From positions 124,001-188,000 of the forward strand of contig NZ_JADEWI010000002.1 of assembly GCF_015207705.1 (NCBI RefSeq): a stretch of DNA of 64,000 nucleotides. Direction: 5' to 3'. Below are positions 8,753 to 18,600 of the stretch, piece by piece. Both the position numbers and the translations under genes were made by a program. Every line of letters starts with the position of its first letter. The stretch's first letter is position 1. Source of the stretch: Nostoc sp. LEGE 06077. Its GTDB lineage: Bacteria; Cyanobacteriota; Cyanobacteriia; Cyanobacteriales; Nostocaceae. The notes below the pieces were generated by a model. It saw only the letters and a list, made by a program, of their open reading frames with translations. It was not told where the DNA came from and ran no database searches.

Positions 8753-11623
8753 TTAAACAATCACAAAATTGCTAACATTCAATGCAGGCGCACCAGATAA
8801 TTGAGCCAGTTGCACCTGTCTAAATCCACCAGCATTACCATCTTGGTCAAAATAAAGCGCACCAGTTGTGTTGTTATAGATAAGTCGCTGATCACTGCTG
8901 GTTGCAGATGTTCCTAAAGTAAACTGACTAATCGAGAGTGAACCTGCTAATAAACCACCACCAAAACCAGCAGCTGATATCTGAATGATGTCATTACTGA
9001 TGCTGAAGTTAGTAATAGTATCAGTACCTTCATTGAACCCATTAAAGACAAAGGTATTTGCACCACCACCCCCGGTGATGAGATCATTGCCTTGGCCACC
9101 TATCAAAATATCATTACCATTACCGCCAGTGAGAATATCATTGCCACTACCACCATCAAGGGTGTTATTACCTAAAGCACCAGCAGCCGAAAGATAATCA
9201 TTACCACTACCACCATTGAGTAAGTTATTCCCACTAGAACTATTGACGATTAATATGTCGCTACCATTACCGCCATTAAGGATGTTATTCCCAAATGAAC
9301 CCTCAGCGGACAGATAATCATTACCATTGTCACCATTTAGTACATTAGTGCCAGTGGAACCATTCACAATTAATATGTCATTACCAGATCTACCGTTAAG
9401 AGTGTTATTCCCAAGTGAACCGTCAGCAGAGAGAAAATCATCAGCATTATCACCATTCAGCAGGTTATCACCTGTGGAATCGTCCACAATTAAGGCGTTT
9501 CTCCCAGCACCACCATTGAGAGTGTTATTCCCAGATGAACCAACAGCATAAAGAGAGTCATCCCCAGTTCCGCCATTTAGCAGGTTATCACCTGTGGAAT
9601 AGTCAACATTTAAAATATCGTCACCTGCACCACCAATGAGGGTATTATTCCCCGACGAACCAACAGTATAAAGCTCATCATTACCGTTGTAACCATTTAG
9701 TACATTAGTGCCACTGGAATCATCCGCAATTATTCTATCATCACCCACTCCACCATCCAGGGTGTTATCACCAGAAGCACCAATAGCGGAAAGCAGATCA
9801 TTTCCAGCGCCACCATTCAGCTGGTTATTACCTGTGGAATAGTCAACAGTTAATGTATCATTACCTGCACCGCCATTAATCCGATCATTTCCACCGCTAC
9901 CACCAGAAAGTGTATCATCACCATTGCTGCCGACGATGTTATCACTGTAGTTTGTACCAATAATATTCAGGCGTTCGATGTTGCTGTAGCTAACCCGATT
10001 TGTACCTGCGGTAATTCTGCCACTGTTAGTTGAAGCATTATAGGTTGAGGAGATGGCTGCATCAGCATCGCTATAATCAATAGACAGATAGTCTTCGCCA
10101 TCTTCTCCATCAACTGTTTGCACTGCGGTGCTACTCAATTCGGCTACGGTGTTGCTGATGTAGAAGGAGTCATTACCTGCACCACCATATAGGCTATTAT
10201 TTCCTTCGACTCGTTCTGCATAAATCTCATCATTCCCATTACCGCCTTCAACCAGATTGTCTCCTGCGGAGAAACTGATATCGATGATATCGTCACCTTC
10301 ACCCCCACTTAGAACGTTATTTCCTGTGGTAAAGGAAGCTAGTATTGTGTCATTGCCATCTTCACCTGCAATATTATTGTCCCCATCACTCACATCAATA
10401 CTGTCATCTAAACGCGCATTGCTGATTGTGATGAAATCATCGAACTGTGTACCAATGATATTCAAGCGCTCGATGTTGCTGTAGCTAACCTCATTTGTGC
10501 CGGCTGTGATTGTGCCGATGTTTCTTGCACTATTGAACGTTGAGGAGATTGCTGCATCAGCATCGCTATAATCAACTGAAAGATAGTCTTCCCCGTCTTC
10601 TCCATCGACTATTTGAGTGACTGTTGTGGAACTTGGCTCTTGTGGTACAGGGTTGCTGATGTAGAAGGAGTCATTACCTGCACCACCATATAGGCTATTA
10701 TTTCCTTCGACTCGTTCTGCATAAATCTCATCATTCCCATTACCGCCTTCAACCAGATTGTCTCCTGCGGAGAAACTGATATCGATGATATCGTCACCTT
10801 CACCCCCACTTAGAACGTTATTTCCTGTGGTAAAGGAAGCTAGTATTGTGTCATTGCCATCTTCACCTGCAATATTATTGTCCCCATCACTCACATCAAT
10901 ACTGTCATCTAAACGCGCATTGCTGATTGTGATGAAATCATCGAACTGTGTACCAATGATATTCAAGCGCTCGATGTTGCTGTAGCTAACCTCATTTGTG
11001 CCGGCTGTGATTGTGCCGATGTTTCTTGTACTATTGAACGTTGAGGAGATTGCTGCATCAGCATCGCTATAATCAACTGAAAGATAGTCTTCCCCGTCTT
11101 CTCCATCGACTATTTGAGTGACTGTTGTGGAACTTGGCTCTTGTGGTACAGGGTTGCTGATGTAGAAGGAGTCATTACCTGCACCACCATATAGGCTATT
11201 ATTTCCTTCGACTCGCTCGGCATAAATCTCATCATTCCCATTACCGCCTTCAACCAGATTGTCTCCTGCGGAGAAACTGATATCGATGATATCGTCACCT
11301 TCACCCCCACTTAGAACGTTATTCCCTGTGGTAAAGATCGCTAGTAGAGTGTCATTATCATCACCACCCTCTAAAAGGTTATTTCCAGAAGAACGCGTAA
11401 TATTTAAAAAATCATCTCCTGCTCCACCTCTGAGGATACTGTTCCCTGTGGAATTAGCAACAGCAGTAGCAGCATTGAGGCTATCATTTCCAGCACCACC
11501 ATCTAGAATGTCGTTGCCACCATTACCAGATAGGGTATCATTCCCATCAAAGCCTCTAATAATATCATTGCCAGTTGTGCCAATGAGGTTATCATTGCCA
11601 TTTGTACCATTGATATTTGCCAT
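8753..11623 (-). CDS. RTX-type calcium-binding repeat protein
   Basis: 956 aa, nearly all repeats. The N-terminus (ANINGTNGNDNLIGTTGND) and most of the chain consist of glycine/aspartate-rich hemolysin-type nonapeptides (GGxGNDxL) that bind Ca2+ in a parallel beta-roll. Between them run 20-21 residue units of the form STGNNxLNGGxGND. The C-terminal 110 residues (NTFVFNGFNEGTDTITNF ... NVSNFVIV) match the conserved tail of cyanobacterial RTX proteins, the likely type I secretion signal. No enzymatic domain is visible, so an extracellular structural or adhesive role is inferred. No type I secretion genes lie nearby. Near-identical 501-bp segments inside it are listed separately. Confidence 0.9.
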   Translation of the reverse strand: MANINGTNGNDNLIGTTGNDIIRGFDGNDTLSGNGGNDILDGGAGNDSLNAATAVANSTGNSILRGGAGDDFLNITRSSGNNLLEGGDDNDTLLAIFTTGNNVLSGGEGDDIIDISFSAGDNLVEGGNGNDEIYAERVEGNNSLYGGAGNDSFYISNPVPQEPSSTTVTQIVDGEDGEDYLSVDYSDADAAISSTFNSTRNIGTITAGTNEVSYSNIERLNIIGTQFDDFITISNARLDDSIDVSDGDNNIAGEDGNDTILASFTTGNNVLSGGEGDDIIDISFSAGDNLVEGGNGNDEIYAERVEGNNSLYGGAGNDSFYISNPVPQEPSSTTVTQIVDGEDGEDYLSVDYSDADAAISSTFNSARNIGTITAGTNEVSYSNIERLNIIGTQFDDFITISNARLDDSIDVSDGDNNIAGEDGNDTILASFTTGNNVLSGGEGDDIIDISFSAGDNLVEGGNGNDEIYAERVEGNNSLYGGAGNDSFYISNTVAELSSTAVQTVDGEDGEDYLSIDYSDADAAISSTYNASTNSGRITAGTNRVSYSNIERLNIIGTNYSDNIVGSNGDDTLSGGSGGNDRINGGAGNDTLTVDYSTGNNQLNGGAGNDLLSAIGASGDNTLDGGVGDDRIIADDSSGTNVLNGYNGNDELYTVGSSGNNTLIGGAGDDILNVDYSTGDNLLNGGTGDDSLYAVGSSGNNTLNGGAGRNALIVDDSTGDNLLNGDNADDFLSADGSLGNNTLNGRSGNDILIVNGSTGTNVLNGDNGNDYLSAEGSFGNNILNGGNGSDILIVNSSSGNNLLNGGSGNDYLSAAGALGNNTLDGGSGNDILTGGNGNDILIGGQGNDLITGGGGANTFVFNGFNEGTDTITNFSISNDIIQISAAGFGGGLLAGSLSISQFTLGTSATSSDQRLIYNNTTGALYFDQDGNAGGFRQVQLAQLSGAPALNVSNFVIV
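10130..11330 (-). repeat. 501-bp tandem repeats inside the RTX gene
   Basis: Segments 10327-10827 and 10828-11328 are almost identical at the DNA level, with period exactly 501 bp (167 codons); a third, partial and more diverged copy occupies about 10130-10326. The differences I see between the full copies are single bases, for example the codon giving Thr or Ala in ST/ARNIG. The in-frame length and near identity indicate recent duplication or ongoing gene conversion. Confidence 0.9.
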
Positions 11624-11770
11624 AATTTTTACCTAAATAAATCGATTGTTTCAGTAAATTGAAAGCTTTCAAATGGCAGTCTGTGGTGTTTTCAGCCTTT
11701 TTGTTTTTTAGGAACTGGATCATTTACAGATGCAGATTTACCTGACAATTCTGTGTCTGTGTAATACGAG

Positions 11771-11803
11771 AAAGGAGAGGTGAGCATTGCTCATCTCTCC
11801 TCT
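11771..11803 (-). terminator. Hairpin downstream of the di-heme protein gene
   Basis: On the minus strand AGAGGAGAGATGAGCA pairs with TGCTCACCTCTCCT across a 1-3 base loop, followed by a weak T-rich tail. It is about 65 bases past the stop codon at 11868 and before the RTX gene start, so it probably ends the peroxidase-like transcript. Confidence 0.6.
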
Positions 11804-11867
11804 GATTATCAAAATGAACAACGATGAAATTCCGTTAGAGTTAGGAATATTTAGGTAATCGTCAATT

Positions 11868-14207
11868 TTATAACTCTTTGAGGAATTCAATGATGGATTG
11901 TTGATCAGCAGGACTTAAAGAACGATAGCGACGAATGACTTCCTTCGCATCACTGCGGTGGGTTCTAGAAACGTCACTATTGTAAGGAGGACAAATCACA
12001 CTGCTGGGTGAAGGGCCATAAGATATATTGCCTACAGCTCCGCCTGGTGGTACTGGGCATCCTCCTCCGGCGGGTGTGCGACTGTCGTCAGGGGCTGGTA
12101 AATCGTGCAATTCAATAGCCGCACGAATAGCATCATCCAAGGTGCGAACTACTAATGGCGCGTTAGTAACTTGACTGTTGGTGAATACAGTACCTGCGGG
12201 GTTGGTGTTAACTGTCAGTCGGCTCAAGTACACACGAGCGTCATGTAAGAATGGAGGGCCCATTCTACCCAAGCCCATCAGAGGTGGTGTGCGGAACTCA
12301 TCACCAAAAGCAGCGGCTTGACCGTTCGCAAATACGTCACCAGCTAAGTTGCGGGGCATATCAAAAGTAGCAAAGGAGCGACCTACAGCATTAATAGCGC
12401 CTTGCTCTTTGGAAAGAGTTGGTTGATATTGTCTGTTAACAACCAGTGGATCACGAGGTAAGGAAGCCCAACGTTCTGCATCGATTTGCGGTACGTTGTG
12501 CAGAAGTAGGTCGGAGAAAATTGGTGCCCACTTATAGCTAAGATGTTGTGCAACAATTGCACCGTCTCTGGTTGTGGTTGCTGGTGATTGTCCTGTTCTT
12601 TGAACTGGGATATGGCAGCTGGCACAACTCACCATAGAATCGTTTCGATTAATAGCATTAGGATCGCGACCATCACCACCGCCGGGGAAGCGGCCTGGAA
12701 TCATACGATTGGAAAAGGCTACTAAGTCAATCCCAAAAAGCTCTGCTCCACGCTTAACTTGACCTTCAGAGCTTTGTGCAGGACGAGAGCGTGTGGGATT
12801 ATTCAACACCGCCAATAGTGTGTCCCCAAATTCTGGGGGAGCTGTCATCCGCAGGAAGTTTCTTTCGCTCAATGGCACGCTGAGGTGTGATTCTAGTGTG
12901 TCAGGGTATGGATCATTGCACCCTGGACGACCGCGGTTAGTAGGAGATTCAGTTGGTTCATTACGGTTGAGAATGCTTGTAAAACCAACTTCACCTTGAA
13001 GACCACCTGCCACAAACTGAAGGATTTCTACACCATTAGCCCGCAATCCGAAGCGTCCTACACCACCAGCAAAGGCTGAACCAGCAGTGATATTAGCCGC
13101 AGCAGGGGTTGGGATAGTGTTGGTTTTACCAGTAATACAATCGCCTGTACAAGCGAATATGGTTGCATTGTTGAGGGATGAGGGGATGCTTTGGGTATCA
13201 GAACCTTCATCTTCAAAGCGTCGGATGTCGTTTGTCGGAATAGCCTCCATCAAACCACGACCAATATATGGAGGCCCGGCAAACTCTACCACACCTCTTC
13301 GGAAACCAAGGGAGCTAAGTTTTGTTACCGGATCAATATTAGGTAGATTCGGGTCTTCAGCAATTGTCGGGATGCGCTCAGGCAGACACTCTGGGATGGA
13401 AAAACGAGTGTGTTGCACAAAGCCACCAAGACGAGGTGAGGCTCCACCTCTGGCAACCCCATCAAGAGGGTCAAATATGTTCTGTGCGGGATTATAGTCA
13501 CCGAAGGTTGTAAAGGCAGCTGTTAGCCCAGTGTTATTGATGGCATCAAGGTTATCGGCAGCTCGTCCACCACCGGTGGCAGGGTCAAGGGCTGTGAACT
13601 TGAAATTAGTTGGTGTCGAACGTGCAGCGCGAGATACGTTGGAAACGTCTCGGACTACTCTGCTGTTGGGGGTTGCTTCCGCCGAACTCAAGTGACAACC
13701 CAAGCACATCTGTTGGTTGGCAATTGGCCCAGCGCCTTCTATTGCGAGGTGGGGTGTTGTAAAGAAGGCTATCCCTTCTACCAAAGCCTCACGTTGTGTT
13801 TTGGTTGCAGAAGGATATACCAACGCATCCAGATCTTTCAAACCTAGAGGGAAAGTTCCGACAACACCAAATTTCTGACGGGGGACTCGCTCCGCTGGGG
13901 TAAATACGGTTCCGGGGCCTGGCTCTGCGACATCAAATACATTGGCTGTCACCTCTGTTTGCCGTTGAGCCAGTAATGTAGCATCATCAGGCACATTGGA
14001 ACCAATAGGAGCAGAGGAAAAGATACTTGCCAAGCCGATCTCTGGGAAGAGAGCCGCCGAAAATATGGCAAGGGCAAATGAACAACATACTATCAATAAC
14101 AAAGTTGGAAGCTTACGCTTACGCGTAAACCTCAAGATGTTTCGCTCTCTCATAAGTTTCGAGGTTTGTATAGGAAAGTTGCTTTCTACAAGGCTGTCAA
14201 TCATCAC
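11868..14207 (-). CDS. Di-heme c-type peroxidase-like protein (copy 1)
   Basis: About 779 aa. An N-terminal hydrophobic segment (residues 34-54) would send it to the periplasm. Two heme c motifs are present, CLGCH (168-172) and CASCH in the second half (followed by IPVQRTGQ), with a conserved C-terminal region (LHDLPAPDDSRTP, then RSLSPADQQSIIEFLKEL). The overall plan fits di-heme cytochrome c peroxidase or DHOR-type oxidoreductases, but the protein is roughly twice the length of classical CcpA. The start is GTG 14207 or ATG 14204. A paralogue lies at 38415-40790 on the other strand. No partner cytochrome gene is adjacent; substrate unknown. Confidence 0.8.
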   Translation of the reverse strand: MMIDSLVESNFPIQTSKLMRERNILRFTRKRKLPTLLLIVCCSFALAIFSAALFPEIGLASIFSSAPIGSNVPDDATLLAQRQTEVTANVFDVAEPGPGTVFTPAERVPRQKFGVVGTFPLGLKDLDALVYPSATKTQREALVEGIAFFTTPHLAIEGAGPIANQQMCLGCHLSSAEATPNSRVVRDVSNVSRAARSTPTNFKFTALDPATGGGRAADNLDAINNTGLTAAFTTFGDYNPAQNIFDPLDGVARGGASPRLGGFVQHTRFSIPECLPERIPTIAEDPNLPNIDPVTKLSSLGFRRGVVEFAGPPYIGRGLMEAIPTNDIRRFEDEGSDTQSIPSSLNNATIFACTGDCITGKTNTIPTPAAANITAGSAFAGGVGRFGLRANGVEILQFVAGGLQGEVGFTSILNRNEPTESPTNRGRPGCNDPYPDTLESHLSVPLSERNFLRMTAPPEFGDTLLAVLNNPTRSRPAQSSEGQVKRGAELFGIDLVAFSNRMIPGRFPGGGDGRDPNAINRNDSMVSCASCHIPVQRTGQSPATTTRDGAIVAQHLSYKWAPIFSDLLLHNVPQIDAERWASLPRDPLVVNRQYQPTLSKEQGAINAVGRSFATFDMPRNLAGDVFANGQAAAFGDEFRTPPLMGLGRMGPPFLHDARVYLSRLTVNTNPAGTVFTNSQVTNAPLVVRTLDDAIRAAIELHDLPAPDDSRTPAGGGCPVPPGGAVGNISYGPSPSSVICPPYNSDVSRTHRSDAKEVIRRYRSLSPADQQSIIEFLKEL

Positions 14208-14602
14208 CTACGTGATGATTTGTACTGCTGCGCTATCAGAAACATACACTATTTCAACATAAATAAAAGATACAATACATAACCCGTAAATTCTCCATCT
14301 CTTTACTAATAATTTAATAATTGCTTGATTAGCACTTGAAAATTTTACGGAGACCTTACTAAACAAATAGTCCAAGATTTACATACAGCAATCAGGTTAA
14401 GATTTTACATAAATATGCGCTTATTAACCGAACATTAACTTACAGTCTGCAACCATCTTCTAGCTATTGCTGTTGACGGTAAGCAATTTATAATCTTAAG
14501 TGAATATCGTTTTTCTTATCTGTATATTTTATTTAAACGAACTTTATAGGCTGGATTATTTTTTGTATTTTATGCCATAATGAAGGCTCGCATTAACTAA
14601 GT

Positions 14603-14642
14603 AAAAGGTGGTGGCTGGGAAAAAGCAATCACCTTTTTTTTT
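14603..14642 (+). terminator. Hairpin with T-run, possible end of a small RNA
   Basis: AAAAGGTG (14603-14610) pairs with CACCTTTT (14630-14637), followed by T through 14642 on the plus strand. No plus-strand gene precedes it, so it may end a short non-coding transcript starting a few tens of bases upstream, or act as a weaker signal on the minus strand. Confidence 0.5.
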
Positions 14643-15044
14643 ACCTTAACTGGCAATAGTATTCTGTTTCATCCGCAATATTGGGAATTGAGGATAACGT
14701 CAATGGTAATGAGTATTTGCCATTTATGAGGCTTGTTAAAAAAAATGCGCGAACGCCTAAAAATATTGCCGAATAAGGATTCTGACTAAAAAACAGATAT
14801 ATTTTGAAGCCTAGATTAACTGCTTATAATATTCATATTTTCGGTGATAGCCAATGTATATTTTATGACAATACTGGCTATTTTCTGGTATGATGATGCA
14901 ACAATATTTCAGGTTTGAACAACGATTAATTCGGAGAAATTACATACTTTATTGGCTTTGATTGTTACTATAAATTAGTTAATTAGCCAGTTTAGTATTC
15001 AGAATATATTTTAATATTTTATCTTGGCTTTAAAAAGAGAGCAA

Positions 15045-15300
15045 TTTCATTTAATTTTCATTTTTATAAAAAATACTATTTGCAATATCCTGCATTTTAA
15101 TAATCCATCTTTAGGGAGATAAGGATTTCATCTAATTTTCATTTTTGTCGAAAAATAAATTAACAGCTATTAACAAAGTAATCAATAATTTCATTTTATG
15201 TCTTTAGGGAGATAAATATTTCATTTAATTTTCATTTTTGGACAATGCGACTTGATATATATCTTTGGCTGGATGAGGATTTCACTTATTTTTCATTTTC
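15045..15300. repeat. Four AT-rich direct repeats
   Basis: Cores of the form TTTCATTTAATTTTCATTT begin at 15045, 15126, 15219 and 15280. Copies 2 and 3 are preceded by TCTTTAGGGAGATAA, and copy 4 by the related TCTTTGGCTGGATGA. Inside each core the CAT elements are 11 bp apart, one helical turn. This looks like a set of binding sites rather than random AT-rich sequence. Confidence 0.65.
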
Positions 15301-15512
15301 TTAAACGAATTTACATATTTTCACTTATACAAGTGATTGCTGGGAATATGTTAGTTAGAGGTATAGTTCTCTGCTTGAAGTCCTCTTATACCAATTCTCC
15401 AGGAAGATAGCAGTTAATTTTTTTACGAACCGCCAAGAACGCCTTCGCGCAGCGTCTCGTAGAGAAGAACGCAGAGAGTCTGCATAAGCCCTAAAGTTTT
15501 AGATGTTTTTAT

Positions 15513-15551
15513 GAAAAAATCCAGCCCCTTTCCAATGCGGAAGGGGGCTGG
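15513..15551 (-). terminator. Terminator of the PBP-DUF4912 gene
   Basis: On the minus strand CCAGCCCC pairs with GGGGCTGG (15521-15551), followed by ATTTTTTC. It lies about 85 bases past the stop codon at 15635. Confidence 0.75.
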
Positions 15552-15634
15552 AGGAGAGGTTATTCGAGCATGACTGAAGTGGTGTTATGAGGAATCAGGG
15601 ACAGACTTGATTTCCTGTTCTCTGTTTTTAACAA

Positions 15635-18600
15635 CTATGCTTCTGGCAATTCTTGGGAGAACTTTTTATGAATTATTTTGGATTTTTCACCATCAGCTGC
15701 AACCGCAGTCATCAGATAGTCAATCAAGTTTTCTGAGAAGGGAACGCGTAGGTGGAATGTGCCATCTGGTTTGAGGGCGATGGGATTACCCGCAATATTC
15801 ACCGTTGCATTGGGTTCGGTTGCACCGTGGATGATTAACTCTGCATCGGCGACAAACCAGAAATCGCGTTGGGGACGGCTGAAGATGCGAACCGCTGTAG
15901 AACGGGCAATTGTCACCCAAGCATCACCTTCTGTCCCATAGCCGAGTTCAATCATATAATCGCGATCGCTCGTAGGAATTGCCACATAGCGGTCGTGGGT
16001 GATTTCTTCGCATTCATACTGCTGAATCAATTGCGGTGGCTGATAACTCATGTCGATATCAGTCGCATCATACAGCCGCAATGCTAATTGCAGGATTCCG
16101 GCATTTTGCAGCATTTGTTTGCGGGTGTCGGAAAGTTCCCAAGCAGCATAAGCCCATTTAGGTGTGCGTGGTGTCAAGGTAATACTGCTATTGTCTATTG
16201 GTGAGGGTGATGGCTGATCTAATGTTGGTAGATGCTCATCTTCTGTATAGAGAGGGCTGAAGACACGGACAATTGGAGAACGGGCTATGCTGACCCAGCG
16301 ATCGCCAACAATCAGGTAGCCAATTTCTACAATGTAATCATGATCAGCTATGGGAATACCCACAGAGCTTGCAGATGTGGCGAAATCAAATTCGTATTGC
16401 TGGACGAATTGCGGCTGCTGATAACTCATATCAATGTTGGTGACATCATAAAGCCGCAAAGCTAATTGGAAGATTCCCGCATTTTGCAGCATTTGCTTGC
16501 TTGTGTCGGAAATATGCCAAGAGATATCAGCTAATTGATGGGTGCTAGGTGTCAAAGTTACAGTGCTTGTCTCATCAACTAACACTAAATTTGCTGCTTT
16601 AGGACTTATATAAGCACTCCCAAAGACACGCGCAATCTGGGAATGAGCCAGCGTTACCCAGCCGTTATCTGCGGTTTCGTAACCAATTGCGGCAACGTAA
16701 TCGCGTTCAGTTTGAGGAATCGCCACCGAGCCGCCAGATGTAGTGATTTCACATTCATACTGCTGCACCAAGTGGGGCTGCTGATAACTCATGTCAATAT
16801 TGGTGACATCATAAAGCCGCAAAATAAATTGGGATAACCCAGCATTGTGAAGTATTTGCTGACCAGTTGCGGAAATTTCCCAAGTCACATCAGATAGATC
16901 ATGAGTTTTTGGTGTGAGAGTGACACTGCTGTGAGGGTCAGCGATCGCTAAAATTTCGGTTGTGGTAGTAGTTGGTATTTGCTCTGTTGACTCTGGTGGA
17001 TTAACTCCCGACCAGTCTCCCACCCCTGCACCTGGTAAACTTTCTGAATTATTCACAATCAACTCCTCTGTTGGTTCTAGCTCAGGTTCTGCTGCATCTG
17101 CGACGAAATTCAATTTCTCGATTTCTGGGTCTAATTGCGAGTTTTCTGCTGTGACATCTTCAGTCAGTTCAAAGCCCCAATCATCCTCATCCATTGAGTT
17201 TTCGGGAATTTCTGGCAAGTCGAGAGTTGCGTTTATCTCTGTTTCCGGATGATTAACTTCTGCTACTGGGGTAATTGGTTCTGGGGGAACTTCGACTGTC
17301 GCGGCTGTTTCTTCTGGCTGGTCAGATATTGTTGATGATTCTGAATTCGCGGTGGTTTTCGACCTATCTATAATGGGCGGATAAGCCGTGTTGACCACTG
17401 AGGCTGGTGCTTCCATATCCCACGGCGATATGCCAAGATCGTAGCCATTGTCTTCAGTTTGATGGTTTTCTGATTCTTTGCCGACAATGATTGAACCGAT
17501 CACGGTTCCTGCCCCAACAGCTAAAGCTGCATCGGCTGCTGAAGCTGGGATAGTACCTTCCAGCACATTAGCACCATTGTAAGAACCATTGCCATTAGCC
17601 CAATTAGCCGGAGAAACTTCCGCTATCGGTTCACTAATTGCCGTGGTTTCCATTGCTGGGGCTATTTCTGGTGCCGGTGGCTGAGGATTTGCAGGTGGTG
17701 TATCTTCTGCGATGGGGGAACTCGATGGACTAGTTCTAATCATCCACAACAACAATCCAGCGATCACACCTACAGGTAATAGCAACCACCACAGGGGTAT
17801 TTGTCCTTGAGCAATGGGATTATTCGCCGCAGGAGGTAGTGCTTGCTGTTCGCCTGTTGTAGCTGGGGCGATGGAAGCAGGGGCTTGCTGTCCGCCTGAT
17901 GTTGCATCTGGGACGGTGGAAGCAGGTGTTTGCTGTACTGCTGATGCTGTCGGGGCGGTAGTTGCTACTGGTACAGTTGTCGTAAAGGGAGAAACACTAG
18001 CTTGGGGTGTGGCTTCGGGAGAAGATGGGGGATTGACAGCTAACAGTAGGGTAGGAGATTCACCTTTAGCGATCGCCTCTGCTTCTTCTGTTCTAGCTGT
18101 TTCTATAGCTTGTTTTCCTGGTTTTGCTAAAGCAAAGCCGAGAAAACCTGCGACAGCGGGGCTAGGATTTTTTTTATAAACGTAAACTAAAGGTTGAGAG
18201 AAAGGATATTTCGGATCATTGGGCAAGGCTTGATGTAATTGCAGTACCCGCACCCCAGGTAATTTGCTGATTTGATTGACTCTGGCGTAACTAATGCCAT
18301 CTTTGCCGAGTTGTTTGACAATTTCGGCAGTGTTATCTTCTGTTAATTTAGTAGCCGTATCACCTGTAGCAAATTTTGCTGCCTTAAATACTGGGTAGTT
18401 GTTGAGAGCTTGGCGGGTATCGCTAGTATCTGGGCGATCGATTACCCGAATTTTGCCTGCTGGCCCTCCCAACTGTGACCAATCAGTCACACTTTTACCG
18501 CGGAAAATTCTGGCAAATTGTTTATCAGTCAAGCTGCCTTTAAAAGGATTTTCTTCACCAACAATGATGGCAATTTTCTCTCGGTGTAAGCGGACTTGTT

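Larger units (their letters stand above)
14208..15634. other. Long intergenic region upstream of the di-heme gene
   Basis: 1.4 kb without a convincing gene. It holds the leader of the leftward di-heme gene, a hairpin with T-run at 14603-14642, four AT-rich direct repeats (15045-15300), a 25-bp GC-rich repeat inserted in a common filler sequence (15445-15470), and the terminator of the DUF4912 gene (15513-15551). Confidence 0.7.

Noticed and set aside
10130-11330. Direct repeats as a possible CRISPR or mobile element
   Set aside because: The 501-bp units are in-frame coding repeats of the RTX protein with no terminal repeats or target duplication.
8985-11636. Several plus-strand frames opposite the RTX gene, including identical 75-codon ones
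   Set aside because: Antisense shadows of the RTX repeats; identity between them only reflects the 501-bp duplication.
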